Assembly: GCA_963840235.1 (NCBI GenBank)
Contig: CAWIYC010000005.1
Location: 1-64,000 of the forward strand
Reading direction: 5' to 3'
DNA length: 64,000 bases
From: JBBRHQ01 sp963840235
Lineage (GTDB): Bacteria; Actinomycetota; Thermoleophilia; Solirubrobacterales; 70-9
Below, in pieces: positions 1 through 9,912 of the stretch. Positions within the stretch are counted from its first letter, which is position 1; each line of letters begins with the position of its first letter. The notes beneath the pieces were generated by a model. The model ran no database searches, was not told where the DNA came from, and saw only the letters and a list, made by a program, of their open reading frames with translations. A program made the position numbers and the translations under genes.

Positions 1-2184
1 TCAGGCACCTCGACGTCGAGGTCGTGCGCCGCGATTCGGGCGAGGGGCACACGACGTGACCGCCGAGCTCACAGAGATGCTCACCGACCGGATCCCCGAG
101 TTCCTCGCGATCCTCGTAAACCATGCCGTCGGCGGCCAGACGCTTGACCCGACGCTGCCGGAGTTCGAAAAGGGCGGGCGACGCGGCTCAGAAACCTTAG
201 GGTGCGTCGCGTCGGCGACCTGGTGATCGAGGCCCGCGTCAAGGGCACGCCCGAGATGAGGACGATCGGCGCGGGTCGCGACGAGGAGCTGTTCCTTGAG
301 GGCGCTACGACGCTCGAGCCCGTCCTATACCACGACCTCGCCGGTGACGGATGGCAGGAGCGACTCCGCAGGAAGCTCGCCCCGCACCTCGCGCGGATCC
401 TCGAGCGCCCTGAGTACGCGGACGTGTTCACCGTTTTCCTGCTCGCCGAGACCCCCACGGAGCGGGAAGCGACTCTCTCTGGAAGGGGGATCGCGCCGGA
501 CGAAGTCGACGAGATCCGGTCGATGCTCGGCATGGTCTCGGAGGCGGAGAAGGGCCTCCGGCGGGTATGGGTCGCCGCGATCGCGGAAGTCGTCTCAGGC
601 TCCCCGCCGGCGGGCGAGATCCCACCCGACGACGCGGCGCGCGTGCTCGTCGAGGCGGGCCTGTCCGATGATGTCGCCGAGCGGATCGCCCAGGCGGGGG
701 CGATGCGGCGAGGGCCGACGTCGATCCCGGCGGCGCTCTTGCCCTTCTCAGAGACAGACGGCGTCGATCTCGCCGAAACCATCGAGTTCGCCGCGCACAT
801 GGTGACTCCGGGCTTCGCATCGACGTCGCCGCGAGGCGACTGCGCGATTGGCGGGCACGCGCCGAGCGCGTCGCTGCGGCGGCCCTGGCGTCGAAGCTGG
901 GCGATGAGCAGGCGAAGTCGGTCGCCGCCGGATGGCGCGCGCCCGACGGGCTCGCCCACGAACTCGATCCGCCGCCGAGCCAATGGCTGGCTCCCGTCCT
1001 CGGCTCGCTCGAAGCAGCGGGGTTCAGGCCGGACGGCGAGGCGCTCGCCGCCGATCCCGAGTCGGAGCTCCTTCGCATATCGGACCTCAAGGACAGCGAG
1101 GCGCTCGAGGGCATCGTCAGCTCGCTCTACGACGTGGAAGAGCGACGGCGGATCCTCTCCGCGGCCGCCGCGAGTTGGAGAGACGAGTTGCGGCTCCTCG
1201 CGATCCTTGCGTCGACCGGTCCCGGGACGGCGGTCGCGCCGCGATCGCCGCCCGCGCCGAGGAGATCGACAAGGTCTTACCGCGCTCGCCTGCGGCGCCG
1301 CCGGACCTGATTCCGTTCGTCGAGAGGCTGCTGCCGGGGCACGAAGCGCTGGCGCTCGAGCTGAGCGGGCGGATGACGGATTCGGTGATCGGATCGACGC
1401 CCAATCGATCGAAGGTCCTCGCCCTCGCGGAGGGGCACGGCTTGCCGACGTCGCATGCGCCCGCGGTCCTTCAGGCTCTGGCGCGGGGTGTAGGGAGGTG
1501 ATCCGCCGGGTTCGAGGCAACATTGAGGAGCTGGCGGCGAAGAATGTGCGGGTTGCCGTGCCAGAGGGTTCGCGCCGCCGCCACCGAAGCCGCTGAAGCC
1601 GGCGGGCGCCGCAAGATCCCCGCGAAGAAGTTCGACCCGGCTGCCGACCGGCGAAAGCGCCAACTCGGAAGTGAAGGGGAGAGCTGGGCGCTCGCGGCGA
1701 TGATCGATCTGTTTCTCGCGATGACGCCCGACGACCGAGCCGCCGCGATCGACGAGGTCCTCGGGCTGGTCGCTCAGCTCGAGGGTGCCGCCGACCTGGC
1801 GCGGGGCCACGCCGAGGCCGCTCGCGACCGAGCGCCGACGAGGAGGCGCTGATCGAGGCTCTGGCCGGGCTCCTGCATCTCTCTGAGTACAGCGACTCGT
1901 TCGGCTTCGACATGCTCGGCTGGATCGCTCCCGGCGGGCACGAGGGCCGAGCAACCCTGCTCGAGGTCAAGTCGAGCGCAGACGGCTCGTTCCACCTCTC
2001 TCCGAACGAGTGGCGATGCGCGGAGGAGGCTGCGTTCGACTACTCGGTCCTCGTCGTTCGCCGCTCCGCCGACCGCTCGGTGCCGAAGTCGCTCGACCTC
2101 CTCAATGACCCGGTGGCGCTCGTCAAGCGAAACGACCTAGCCCGCAGCCCGGACGGCTACCTGCTCAGGTACGTCTCCACCTAG
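1..2184 (+). pseudogene. DUF3883-domain protein, 5'-truncated by window edge and multiply frameshifted
   Basis: A long gene running in from the left edge. Coherent protein is readable only by changing frame several times: roughly 3-58, 55-190, 190-815, then further shifts to 1860-2184. The last ~110 residues are a recognisable DUF3883 (NO VEIN C-terminal-like) domain, with 'FGFDMLGW', then 'LLEVKSS', then 'FHLSPNEWRCAEEA' and 'YSVLVVRR'. The acidic residue followed by E-x-K resembles a restriction-endonuclease-like fold, an inference. Proteins with this domain are often large ATPase-linked proteins found near defence genes. The upstream segments are alpha-helical and not assigned. Whether the frameshifts are biological or sequencing errors cannot be settled here. 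The gene ends just before an IS481-type element. Confidence 0.7.
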
Positions 2185-2251
2185 GTCGACTCGCGCATCG
2201 GCTTCTCCAGCGAGGAACGCTTTCCATGCGGAGTAAGCGTTTTCCATTCGC

Positions 2252-3400
2252 AGAGGTTGTGCTGGAGTCCTCGCGTCCGCTCCTCCTTCGCGCGAAATGC
2301 AGCAGCGTCTAGTGAGAATCGAATACGCGGCCGATTTCTCGCTACGGCGCACGAATTGTCGAGCGAGCACGCCTGCTGGTCTGATCGCAGGGCAGGCTCT
2401 AGATGTCGTGCCCCAAGACGTCCCGAACGCGAGCCATTGGCGGGCGGTTGCCGAGAGCTGAGTGACGACGGCTCTCGTTGTAGTGGTCGAGCCAGTGTGG
2501 CAAGGCGGCTCGGCGATCTGCACTCGAGCGGTAGCTGAGCCCCCGGGCCCACTCGCGGTCCATCGTCTGCTGCAGGCGCTCCACCTTCCCATTCGTCTGC
2601 GGTGAGTAGGGCTTGGTGCGCCAGTGCTCGATCGCTCTGTCGGCCAGCAGCTGACGCAGACCCTTGTTCTTGACGTAGACCCAGGCGTTGTCTGAGAGCA
2701 GCCGCTCGGTGACGATCCCCCGCTCCAAGAACCAGTCCAGGCCCCGCCGGGTGAACTCGGTGACCGTTTGAGCCCGCTCGTCGTCGTGGATCTCTGAGTA
2801 GGCAAGCCGGGAGCAGTCGTCGACGAGGGTGTGGACGAACTCCCAACCGGCTCCGCGCGAGCGCTCGGTGCGCCTGCCGGTCACCGCGTGGCCTGGCTCT
2901 ATGAAGCGGGCATGGCGCTTGGTGTCGATGTGCAGCAGATTGCCCGGGCAGGGCCACTCGTAGCGGACCACCTTCGCCCGTGGCTCCCTGGGGCGCCGCG
3001 AGCAGCCGCGGCGGCGCAGTGCCCGATGCACCGTCGCGTGGGGGATGCCCACCTCCGAGGCGACCAACCGCGGCCCCCAGCCGGTCCGCTTGCGCACTTC
3101 GCAGCAGCGCTCGTGATCTTTGTCGCTGAGCATCTTCGGGCTGCGGTGGGGGCGCGAGGAGCGGTCCTGCAAGCAGCTGAGATCCCGCCGCTGCTCCTCG
3201 CCGGCCTGCCGCCAGCGCGAGACCCAGGTGTGGGCTGTCGACTTCGCCACGTTCGAGGCGGCCGCGGCCGCCTCGAACGTGAGGTGCTCCTCTTCCACCA
3301 GCGCCACCAGGCGGCGTCTGCCGTTCGGGGTGAGCGGGGCATTACGGTGCTGCATCCGGGTCCTCCTTGAGGTCGTAGGCGTCGAACACCCACAGCCTCT
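2252..3400 (-). mobile_element. IS481-type insertion sequence, ends tentative
   Basis: About 1.15 kb containing one intact transposase. Tentative ends are a 10-nt imperfect inverted repeat, AGAGGTTGTG at 2252-2261 and its partner CACAGCCTCT at 3391-3400 (9 of 10 match). The match does not extend inwards and no target-site duplication was recognised, so the boundaries are weak. IS481 members are typically about 1-1.2 kb, which fits. Just outside the left end (2215-2255) are two similar copies of a CGCTTTCCATGCGGAG-like sequence. Confidence 0.45.
2399..3355 (-). CDS. IS481-family transposase
   Basis: A 318-residue, apparently intact DDE transposase. Residues 1-110 carry a helix-turn-helix region ('LTFEAAAAASNVAKSTAHTW') followed by a second HTH-like block typical of IS481 proteins. 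The catalytic core then shows the first Asp in 'LLHIDTKR', the second Asp in 'LLSDNAWVY' and the Glu in 'NGKVERLQQ'. Length and motif order match the family. It would cut and rejoin the element ends. It is the only uninterrupted transposase in the window, so this copy may still be active. It sits between the decayed DUF3883 gene and a broken IS3-type element, marking this end as a mobile-element-rich stretch. Confidence 0.94.
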   Translation of the reverse strand: MQHRNAPLTPNGRRRLVALVEEEHLTFEAAAAASNVAKSTAHTWVSRWRQAGEEQRRDLSCLQDRSSRPHRSPKMLSDKDHERCCEVRKRTGWGPRLVASEVGIPHATVHRALRRRGCSRRPREPRAKVVRYEWPCPGNLLHIDTKRHARFIEPGHAVTGRRTERSRGAGWEFVHTLVDDCSRLAYSEIHDDERAQTVTEFTRRGLDWFLERGIVTERLLSDNAWVYVKNKGLRQLLADRAIEHWRTKPYSPQTNGKVERLQQTMDREWARGLSYRSSADRRAALPHWLDHYNESRRHSALGNRPPMARVRDVLGHDI

Positions 3401-3611
3401 CGGCGGGCCCGGATCTATCTCATGGCGTTCGGAACGTGGTGAGGCACGTCATCTAGACCGCGGCGCCTGCGCGGTCGGCAACTTGGCACAGCGCGTGGCG
3501 GCAAGCCGATCGATCTCCTCGCGGCTGGCAATGAAGCTGTCCGGCCCCCCGTATTCCGTCGACTTCGAATGTCGTAATGCAACGAAGTGAGAGCCGAAAT
3601 GGAGGGTCTCG

Positions 3612-4728
3612 ATGGCAAAGAAGCGGTACTCGACCGAGCAAATCGTCGGCAAACTGAGAGAGGCCGAGAAGCAGCAGGCCCAGGGAATGACGATCGCCCA
3701 GGTCTGCAAGCGGCTGGGGATCTCAGACCAGACGTTCTTTCGCTGGCGGATCAATTACGGCGCCCTGAAGGAAGACGAGGCGTACCGGCTGAAGGCCCTG
3801 AGGCCGAAAACGGGCGCCTGAAGCGGATCGTCGCCGACCAGGCGCTCGACATCTCGATGCTGAAGGACCTCCAGAAGGGAAATGATGAGCCCGTCCCGGA
3901 GGCGTGCCGCCGCCGCATTGCTGCGCCGACGCCACCGGGTCTCCGAGCGTCGGGCGTGCCGCCTGATCGGCCAGCACCGCTCGACCAACCGCTACCGCGC
4001 CCAGGAGCCGGAGTCCCTGACCCGCCTGGTCAAGAGGATGAACGACTTAGCCGAGGCACATCCCCGCTACGGCTACCGGCGGATCTGGGCCCTGCTTCGG
4101 GCCGAGGGCTTCGCCGTCAACCGCAAGCGGATCGAGAGGCTCTGGCGCCTCGAGGGCCACCGGGTGCCCGCGCAGAGGCGCAGCTCGGGCCAGAAGGCCC
4201 GCGGCGGCTCGCATGGAGCACCCTGGAACCGGCCGGCGAGCGGGCCCAACGACGTCTGGTCCTATGACTTCGTCCATACCAGGACCCAGTCGGGCTCCCC
4301 ATCCGGATCCTCAATGTCGTCGACGAGTACTCGCGGGTCGCGCTCGGCTCCCGCGTTGAGCACTCGATCGGGACCGGGCAGGTGATCGAGGCGCTCGATC
4401 GGCTCTTCGAGCGCCACGGGCGCCCGAACACAATCCGCTCAGACAATGGCCGCGAGTTCATCGCCGCCAGCCCCGAACAGTGGCTTTCCGACGCGGCGTC
4501 GAGCAGGTCTTCATCGAGAAGTGAAACCCACAGCAGAACTGCTACGTCGAGCGCTTGGGCGGAACCATGCGCGACGAGCTTCTAAACGGCGAGAGCTTCC
4601 ACTCGGTGATCGAGGCCCGGGTCATGGTCGAGCGCTTCCTCGTCGAATACAACGAGATCCGCCACCGGGGGCTGGCGATGAAGACACCCACGGCCTTCCT
4701 CGAGGCGGCTAAGGTGGTTAGCGAATGA
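3612..4728 (+). pseudogene. IS3-family element, orfA and orfB both disrupted
   Basis: OrfA starts at 3612 ('MAKKRYSTEQIVGKLREAE', an HTH of the IS3 type) and is frameshifted near 3800. Its leucine-zipper tail 'GRLKRIVADQALDISMLKD' continues in another frame. OrfB begins near 3882 ('MSPSRRRAA'). It has the HTH_21 region 'PRYGYRRIWALL' and the first catalytic Asp in 'VWSYDFV', then shifts frame near 4290. The second Asp is in 'TIRSDNGREF' and the final Glu block in 'QQNCYVERLGGTMRDELL'. A TGA replaces the usual Gly codon at about 4522 ('FIEK*NPQQN'). Two or more frameshifts plus a nonsense codon argue for genuine decay. Terminal repeats were not identified. Confidence 0.85.
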
Positions 4729-5034
4729 GAGGGACTTCCCTCGATCGAGCTGGACCAGTCAGGGAGCCGAGCTCGACGGCCCTCGGGGCCGTCGAAGAGG
4801 AGCGCGCAGTCAGCTACCACGAAGCAAGTGGACCGAACACAGGGGGCTGGTCGCGATTCATTCAGAGGTACGATGGAGCCCTAATGGCCGGAAGCGACAC
4901 GGGTTGGTCGCTGCGCAGCTAGGGAGGCGAGCCTCGTGACGAGTTCAGGCGCCCTGGCCGCCCCTCCCGGACCACGTCGGTCCGGAGTGCAGCCCGTAGG
5001 ACCGCTCCCCCTGCTCAGGAGAACCAGAATCAGC
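4729..5034. other. Intergenic remnant without a recognisable gene
   Basis: About 300 nt between the IS3 remnant and the end of the GmrSD-like remnant. Short open frames exist but none has a recognisable domain, good start context or plausible composition. I see no convincing promoter or hairpin. It is probably debris between decayed elements. Confidence 0.5.
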
Positions 5035-6192
5035 TCACCGGAGGTCAGTGATCAGGAGCGCCAACGAGTGCAGGTCGCTTTCCCGGCCCTGGACGTGCCT
5101 CAGCGTCCATGTCCTCTTCCTCCCTACGCTCTGGGTGCTCGCGAGCTGTGATTGCTTGTAGTAGCGGCGCTTGGTGCTAAAGGAGGCGTTACCTGCTGCT
5201 GCATTGTCGGCGCTGGTAAGCAAAACCAAGTTGCCAAGGCGGTGCTTATGTGGTTCGAGGCTCGCGTCTATCGTTTTTGCATCCTGTGGATAAATGTGAT
5301 CTATCTGCGCACCGTCCAGATCGAGAATGTGTGTCGTCTCGAGCTTGACTGTATGCCGACGTTTGTTTCCTTTGTCAAGCCACGGCCGTAACTCCTCGAC
5401 TGCGGCGAGTAGCCATTTTAGATTGTTTCTTTGGCCAGCCTTGTCGTAGTGAAGTTTCTCGGAGAGTCGCCCCACAAACGCCTCGTCGTCCACCTCAGTG
5501 CCTATAAGGGCCTTCATTCTGACGAACTCGGGGACTGGGGCAGGAGACCCCTTCGTCGACTCGCGAAGGCGCTTGGCAGCGGTAGTAGAGGCGTGCGGCA
5601 GCATCTGGGTGGCCGCCCCCCATGTTCTTGAAGCGAAACGCGAAGCGTTCGAGCGCAATCACCAGCTGAGCGAAGGCTTTCTCGCTCAGGTGGCGGGAGC
5701 CCGCTAGTAGGAGCGGCAAAGCAAGGTCATGTTTCAGGGTCCGGACGAGCCTATCGACGCGCGCCTGGTAAGAACCCGCAACTGCTGGTGCCGAGAAAGG
5801 CCAGCCCCCGCCGCTTAGCGTGCCGAAAACCTGGAGTTCGCGTGCCATGCCTTGGACCTGCTCCCAAACTTCCTTGCCTTAGCACTGGAGATGATGTCGG
5901 CGTCGGAGATCGAAAAGATCTCGCCCCGGTATTCTTGAACAAGGTCGTGAACGTCGGCGCGCTTCCCCAACACACTCGGAAAGTATGCGCGAAGGAATGC
6001 TTGAACAGCCGCAGCCTTCTCGCTCAGTATCGAATCCCAGGCGACGGCAGCCAATTCGAACTCGGCAGGATGCGGTTCAAGGGCTTCCGAGAGTGGAGGC
6101 CCTAAGATGGTCCCCTTCGCTCAGCTGCATCCCCCTGTCATTGAGAACGGTGAACAGCCTGTAAGCCGCTCGTCGATCTTGGGCCTCAAGTT
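5035..6192 (-). pseudogene. GmrSD-like (DUF262/DUF1524) nuclease, 3' part only, frameshifted
   Basis: Reading down the minus strand, three frames join into the C-terminal two-thirds of a DUF262-DUF1524 protein. Near 6190-6090 is the DUF262 motif 'YRLFTVLNDRGMQLSEGD'. Frame changes near 6080, 5830 and 5610 lead to the DUF1524 nuclease end: 'AQIDHIYPQD', then 'HRLGNLVLLTSADN' and 'KRRYYKQS', an HNH-type His-Asn-Asn arrangement. GmrSD-type enzymes are type IV restriction systems that cleave modified phage DNA. The N-terminal NTPase-like half (the DGQQR region) is missing, and the gene starts abruptly where the NERD-helicase gene stops. It is surely inactive as it stands. Confidence 0.8.
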
Positions 6193-7730
6193 GCACGGCT
6201 ACGCACCCATTCGAGTCCCTTGAAGCCGCGGATCGAGGAGAAGCGGATGTCGGGGCCGACCGGGCGCGGCTCCTTGACGAACTGGTACTTCCCGGGCTTC
6301 GACGCGCCGACCTCGGAGTTGTCGATGTTGTGGGAGGAGAGGACGACGACGTCCTGCGGCGGGACCTCCTCCTTTCCGCAGAGCCGCTCGATCAGCTGGG
6401 CGACGGTCGCCGGCTGGTCGTCGGTCTCGATACATCTCGACGTCGCGCCCGGGCGGGCCGATCACCCGCGGCTCGATCTCGCCCTCGTACTTCTTGATCA
6501 CCTCCCTGTGGATGGCCTTGGTGTTTCGGCAGTTGACGTCGAGCTCGACCGGCGTGAACTCCGGCGGTATGTCGAGCTGCTGGTCATAGACGCGCTGGTT
6601 GTCGTCGAGGAAGAGCCAGACCGGATCCTCGGCGGGGTCGCGGAGGGTGCTCATCAGCGCCTCGAGCCAGTCGTTGTGGAGGTCCTGGGCCTCATCGACG
6701 AAGAGCGCGTCGTACTGCGGGCCCGTCTCCTCCATCGCCTCGATCAGGGCCATCGGAAGCTCTTCGTCCCAGAACTCGGCCGGCGCCTCGTCCTCGGGGT
6801 AGCTGGAGAGCTCGATCGAGGCTCGCTTCGCGCAGTGGACGCAGAGGGCGTGGAAGTTCCAGAAGTCGACGCCGGACTTCGCCTCGCGCTTCCGCAGGTG
6901 CTCCCTCAGGGCCCGGTTGAAGCAGACGAAGAGAACGTCCTTGCCGTCCGCGGCGAGGCGCTTGGCGCGCTCGACCGCGATCATCGTCTTGCCCGAGCCG
7001 GCGCAGCCTCTGACCGCGAGGCGCTTGGCCTTGGCGAGGGGGTGAAGGAGATCCGCCTGGCGCTGGGTGAGCGTGACGAGCTGCTCCTCCTCGTCCATGA
7101 ACTCCGCCGCCATCGGCACCTCGATGCGGATGTCGGAGGCGAGCAGGTCGCGCAGCATCTCCGCGCCCCTGAGCGCCCGGCATGCTCGCGGTTCTCCCTC
7201 TTGCCCCGGTGGTAGCGCGAGCACGCTTTGGATCGACTCGCCGATCTCGCTCTTTCTCGCGCCGGTGCGGTCGATCACGAACTCCGGCGGCGCGTCGGGG
7301 GCGAGGACGAGCTTCTGAACGGTGATGTCCGGGAAGCAGACCGCCTGCACGACGAAGAGTCGCCGGTTCTTCCAGCCCCTCTGCTCCTTGATCTTGCGGA
7401 TCAGGTCGTAGCGGTGGTCCAGCGCCTGGGCGAATGGGCTTCTCATCGACTCGCGCCCGCCCTCCTTCGAGGCGGAACCAGTCGCCGTGCTGGCACTCGA
7501 TCCCCCCGCCCTTCACCTCGAGGGTGATGATCCCCTGGTCGGGGTGGCAGAGGACGAAGTCCATCTCCCCGTCCATGGCGCCCTTCGCCGGAGTCCCGCA
7601 TCATCCAGCTGACCGAGTGAAAGACGTCCCAGTCATCGCCGAGGCCGTCGCGCAGCGCGTTGAAGACCTTGACCTCGGCCTTGCTCTTGACCTCGGTGGG
7701 GTCGAGATCGCGGGGGTACATGCGGGCCAT
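6186..7730 (-). pseudogene. NERD-domain UvrD-like helicase, C-terminally truncated and frameshifted
   Basis: Starts at 7730 ('MARMYPRDLDPTEVKSKAE'). The NERD nuclease-related domain follows ('GEMDFVLCHPDQGIITLEVK', in a shifted frame from ~7580). A superfamily I helicase core lies in the next frame from 7446: Walker A 'AVRGCAGSGKTMIAVERA', Walker B 'DALFVDEAQDL', then 'WLFLDDNQRVY' and 'ELDVNCRNT'. Another shift near 6435 is needed to reach 'SSIRGFKGLEW'. The frame ends at a stop at 6186, immediately inside that conserved helicase motif. The rest of the helicase C-terminus is absent and GmrSD-like sequence follows. NERD helicases are common in defence islands. Three frame changes plus truncation make it non-functional. 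Confidence 0.85.
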
Positions 7731-7783
7731 CGGAGAAGCCTATTTCCAGCCCGCCCTGCGCAGGCGAATGTAGGCTCATTGCC

Positions 7784-8513
7784 GTGCCAGAGGACAATCT
7801 CTCAAAGCTGGAATCGATCTTCGATGAGCACGGCATCCCGCTGCGTCCAGCTGCGACACCCTCACCGTGACCCTGCCTGGGAGCGGCCGGTGCGTGGAGG
7901 TAACGCAACTGCACCCAGTCTGGGAACTTCGCGAGGGCAAGCAGACATTCGCCACGATCCCCAACAAGAATCTGATCTCGGGTCCGCCGCCTGTCGACGG
8001 CGTCCCGCCAGAATTAGCGGTGGCGGGGCTCACCGGAGAAGCTCTCGGCGCCGATGCCTGGTGGGCCCATTGGAATCGACCCGAAAAGGGAGTCAGTTCG
8101 AGAACCAAGGCCCCGGAGTCGTATCCCGAATTCGTCGAGAACATAGTCGCGGCGATGCTGTCTCGAACCAGGGAGATCATGGCCGGATGCGATCAGCGAA
8201 CTGAAGACTCTGGAAAGCCGTGGCGTCTGGAGCCAGTTCTCCGGGGTAAGAAGCCCTCGCTGGGAGGGGGCTTGTGGGATGTCATCGCACATTCGGAGGG
8301 CCGGGTTGGTCCTTTCGTCGAGTGCAAGCGAACCGGCAAGGACAACCTCAGAGACAACCAACGGGCGTTTCTGGAGGCCGGTCTCGAGCGGCGAGATCTA
8401 AAGCTCTCGGACTTTCTGATCGTCAGCTGGACAACGCCCAGGTACCAGCCGGCGCTGCTTGGTCTGAGAAGTTGCTCCGTTGGAGGCTCATTGTCATGCC
8501 CGGGCTGCTGTGA
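7784..8513 (+). pseudogene. PD-(D/E)XK-like (VRR-NUC-like) small protein, frameshifted
   Basis: A likely GTG start at 7784 gives 'VPEDNLSKLESIFDEHG'. After a frame change near 7850 the frame reads from 7867 onward. The core 'GLWDVIAHSEGRVGPFVECK' followed by 'DNLRDNQRAFLEAGLE' has Asp, then Glu-x-Lys, then Gln, the layout of PD-(D/E)XK nucleases of the VRR-NUC kind. This assignment is by motif only. A second shift near 8430 would give an end at 8513 that overlaps the next GTG start by 4 nt (GTGA), the spacing expected of a coupled pair. Without that shift the frame ends at 8547. The role is unknown; the neighbours are other nuclease-like genes. Confidence 0.55.
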
Positions 8514-9075
8514 TCGACTCAGATCTCGTGGTCCACGAGATCGTTAGTGCCCTGCGCGCCTCACCCGCTCCGGTCGCCCAGGCCCGCGCCGAGCTGCCGG
8601 ACGCAGAGGGCTTCTACTCCTGGTGGGTGCGGCCGGGGTGCATCCCCGAAGTGCCGAGCACGGCTCATCCTGCCGAAGACTGGGACCTCCTCTACGTGGG
8701 AATCGCTCCGGGCAGGGACGGAAGTCCGGCGACGCTTCGCTCCCGCGTAGCCGGCCAGCACATCGGCGGCAACACCGGCTCCTCCACCTTCCGCCTCAGC
8801 CTCGCGTCACTGCTCTTCGAGAGCGAGGGCTGGCGGCCTCTCAAGCGCAGGCGCACGGTCGTTCTGAGCCCGAGGACAACAGGGCCCTGCGCCTCTGGCA
8901 GGAGGCAAATGCAGGGCTTTGCTGGGCCGAGGCGCCCGACCCTTGGGCCGGGAACCTCGAGGCCCGGGTGATCGCGGAGATGGGGCCCCCGCTGAACCTC
9001 GCCGACAACTCCTCCCACCCATTCCACGCCTCGATGAGCGCCGCCCGCAGACGCTTCCGAGAGGCTGCGCGGTAG
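8510..9075 (+). pseudogene. GIY-YIG-like nuclease family protein, one frameshift
   Basis: GTG start at 8510 ('VIDSDLVVHEIVSALR'). The N-terminal part contains 'GFYSWWV' and 'DLLYVGIAP', the GIY-YIG-like pair, then 'LRSRVAGQHIGGNTGSSTF', typical of a small actinobacterial GIY-YIG-like family. The frame breaks near 8860 and resumes as 'EDNRALRLWQEANAGLCW', then 'NLEARVIAEMGPPLNL' and 'FHASMSAARRRFREAAR'. Apart from the single-base shift the protein is complete and of the usual length (~185 residues), so a sequencing error is plausible. GIY-YIG domains cut DNA in repair and restriction, but the role of this subfamily is not established. Confidence 0.7.
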
Positions 9076-9082
9076 TAGGCCG

Positions 9083-9514
9083 ATGACGGCTCGGGCTCCG
9101 GTGGCGATCAGGGGGCGGGACACTTTGCCCGAGCGGCTGCGATTGGTGCGCCGGGACTGGCGGGCCGGGCGCCACTATGGCTATCCGCGCTGCTGCATCG
9201 CGATGTTCTGCTGGGACTCGTTGTGGGGGCAGCCGTCCTCCGCGACCAGGGCCTACCGGCAGTGCGTCGTGCACCCGGATGCCTTTGTGGATTTCGTCCC
9301 CTGCGGAATCCGCCATCACTGCGGCTCGCCGCTGACGCTGGGGAAGCGGATCCTGCGCATCGGCCGTTTCTGGCTTGCGACCTTCGCCCCCGGCACAGGA
9401 GCATGGCGCTCCCCCGCCTACGAGCGCTGGTACCAGACTCCGGTCGTGCCGAAGTGGGATCCGCAGAAGGCCGTCGGGCCGCTCGAGCGGGCCTGGAGGG
9501 AACTGGACGCTTAG
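9083..9514 (+). CDS. Hypothetical protein with paired cysteines
   Basis: 143 residues, complete, starting ATG at 9083, 7 nt after the preceding gene. I do not recognise the family. 'YGYPRCCIAMFC' near residue 50 and 'VPCGIRHHCGSPL' near residue 95 supply several Cys and His residues in an arrangement that could bind a metal; this is inference. There is no signal peptide or membrane segment. It lies between a nuclease-like gene and a HIT-family gene on the same strand, with close spacing that suggests co-transcription. Confidence 0.7.
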   Translation: MTARAPVAIRGRDTLPERLRLVRRDWRAGRHYGYPRCCIAMFCWDSLWGQPSSATRAYRQCVVHPDAFVDFVPCGIRHHCGSPLTLGKRILRIGRFWLATFAPGTGAWRSPAYERWYQTPVVPKWDPQKAVGPLERAWRELDA

Positions 9515-9524
9515 GCTCAGGGCG

Positions 9525-9912
9525 ATGGACGACTCCTGCCCTTTCTGTGAGCGCATCACCGCGGGCGAGCTCATCGCCGAGAACGAGCGGGCCGTCGCCT
9601 TCTCCGACGCCTTTCCCGTCAGCTGCGGCCACTCCCTTGTCGTCCCGCGCCGCCACGAGCCCGACCTCTTCTCGCTGTCCCCCGGAGGATCTCGCCGCGG
9701 TGGGCGAGCTTGTCCTGGAGGTCCGAGAGATCCTCGCCCAGAGCCATTCTCCGGACGGCTTCAACGTCGGGGTCAACGCCGGCGATGCGGCGGGGCAGAC
9801 GGTCCCCCACGCCCACGTGCACGTCATCCCCCGCTACCGCGGCGACGTCGAGGACCCGCGGGGCGGGCTGCGCTGGCTGCTCCCCGAGCGGGCCGCCTAC
9901 TGGGAGGACTGA
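9525..9912 (+). pseudogene. HIT-family hydrolase, one frameshift
   Basis: ATG at 9525 gives 'MDDSCPFCERITAGELIAE', the zinc-binding start of many HIT proteins, and 'CGHSLVVPRRH'. A single-base shift near 9680 moves the frame. The C-terminal half then shows 'GFNVGVNAG' and the catalytic triad 'HAHVHVIPR' (H-x-H-x-H). HIT proteins hydrolyse nucleotide phosphoramidates or dinucleoside polyphosphates. Apart from the shift the length (~129 residues) is normal. The stop overlaps the next ATG by one base (TGATG), so the pair is probably translated together. An assembly error is a reasonable explanation for the break. Confidence 0.8.

Noticed and set aside
4725..4922. Small open frame after the IS3 remnant
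   Set aside because: It overlaps the end of the IS3 remnant and has no recognisable domain or start signal.
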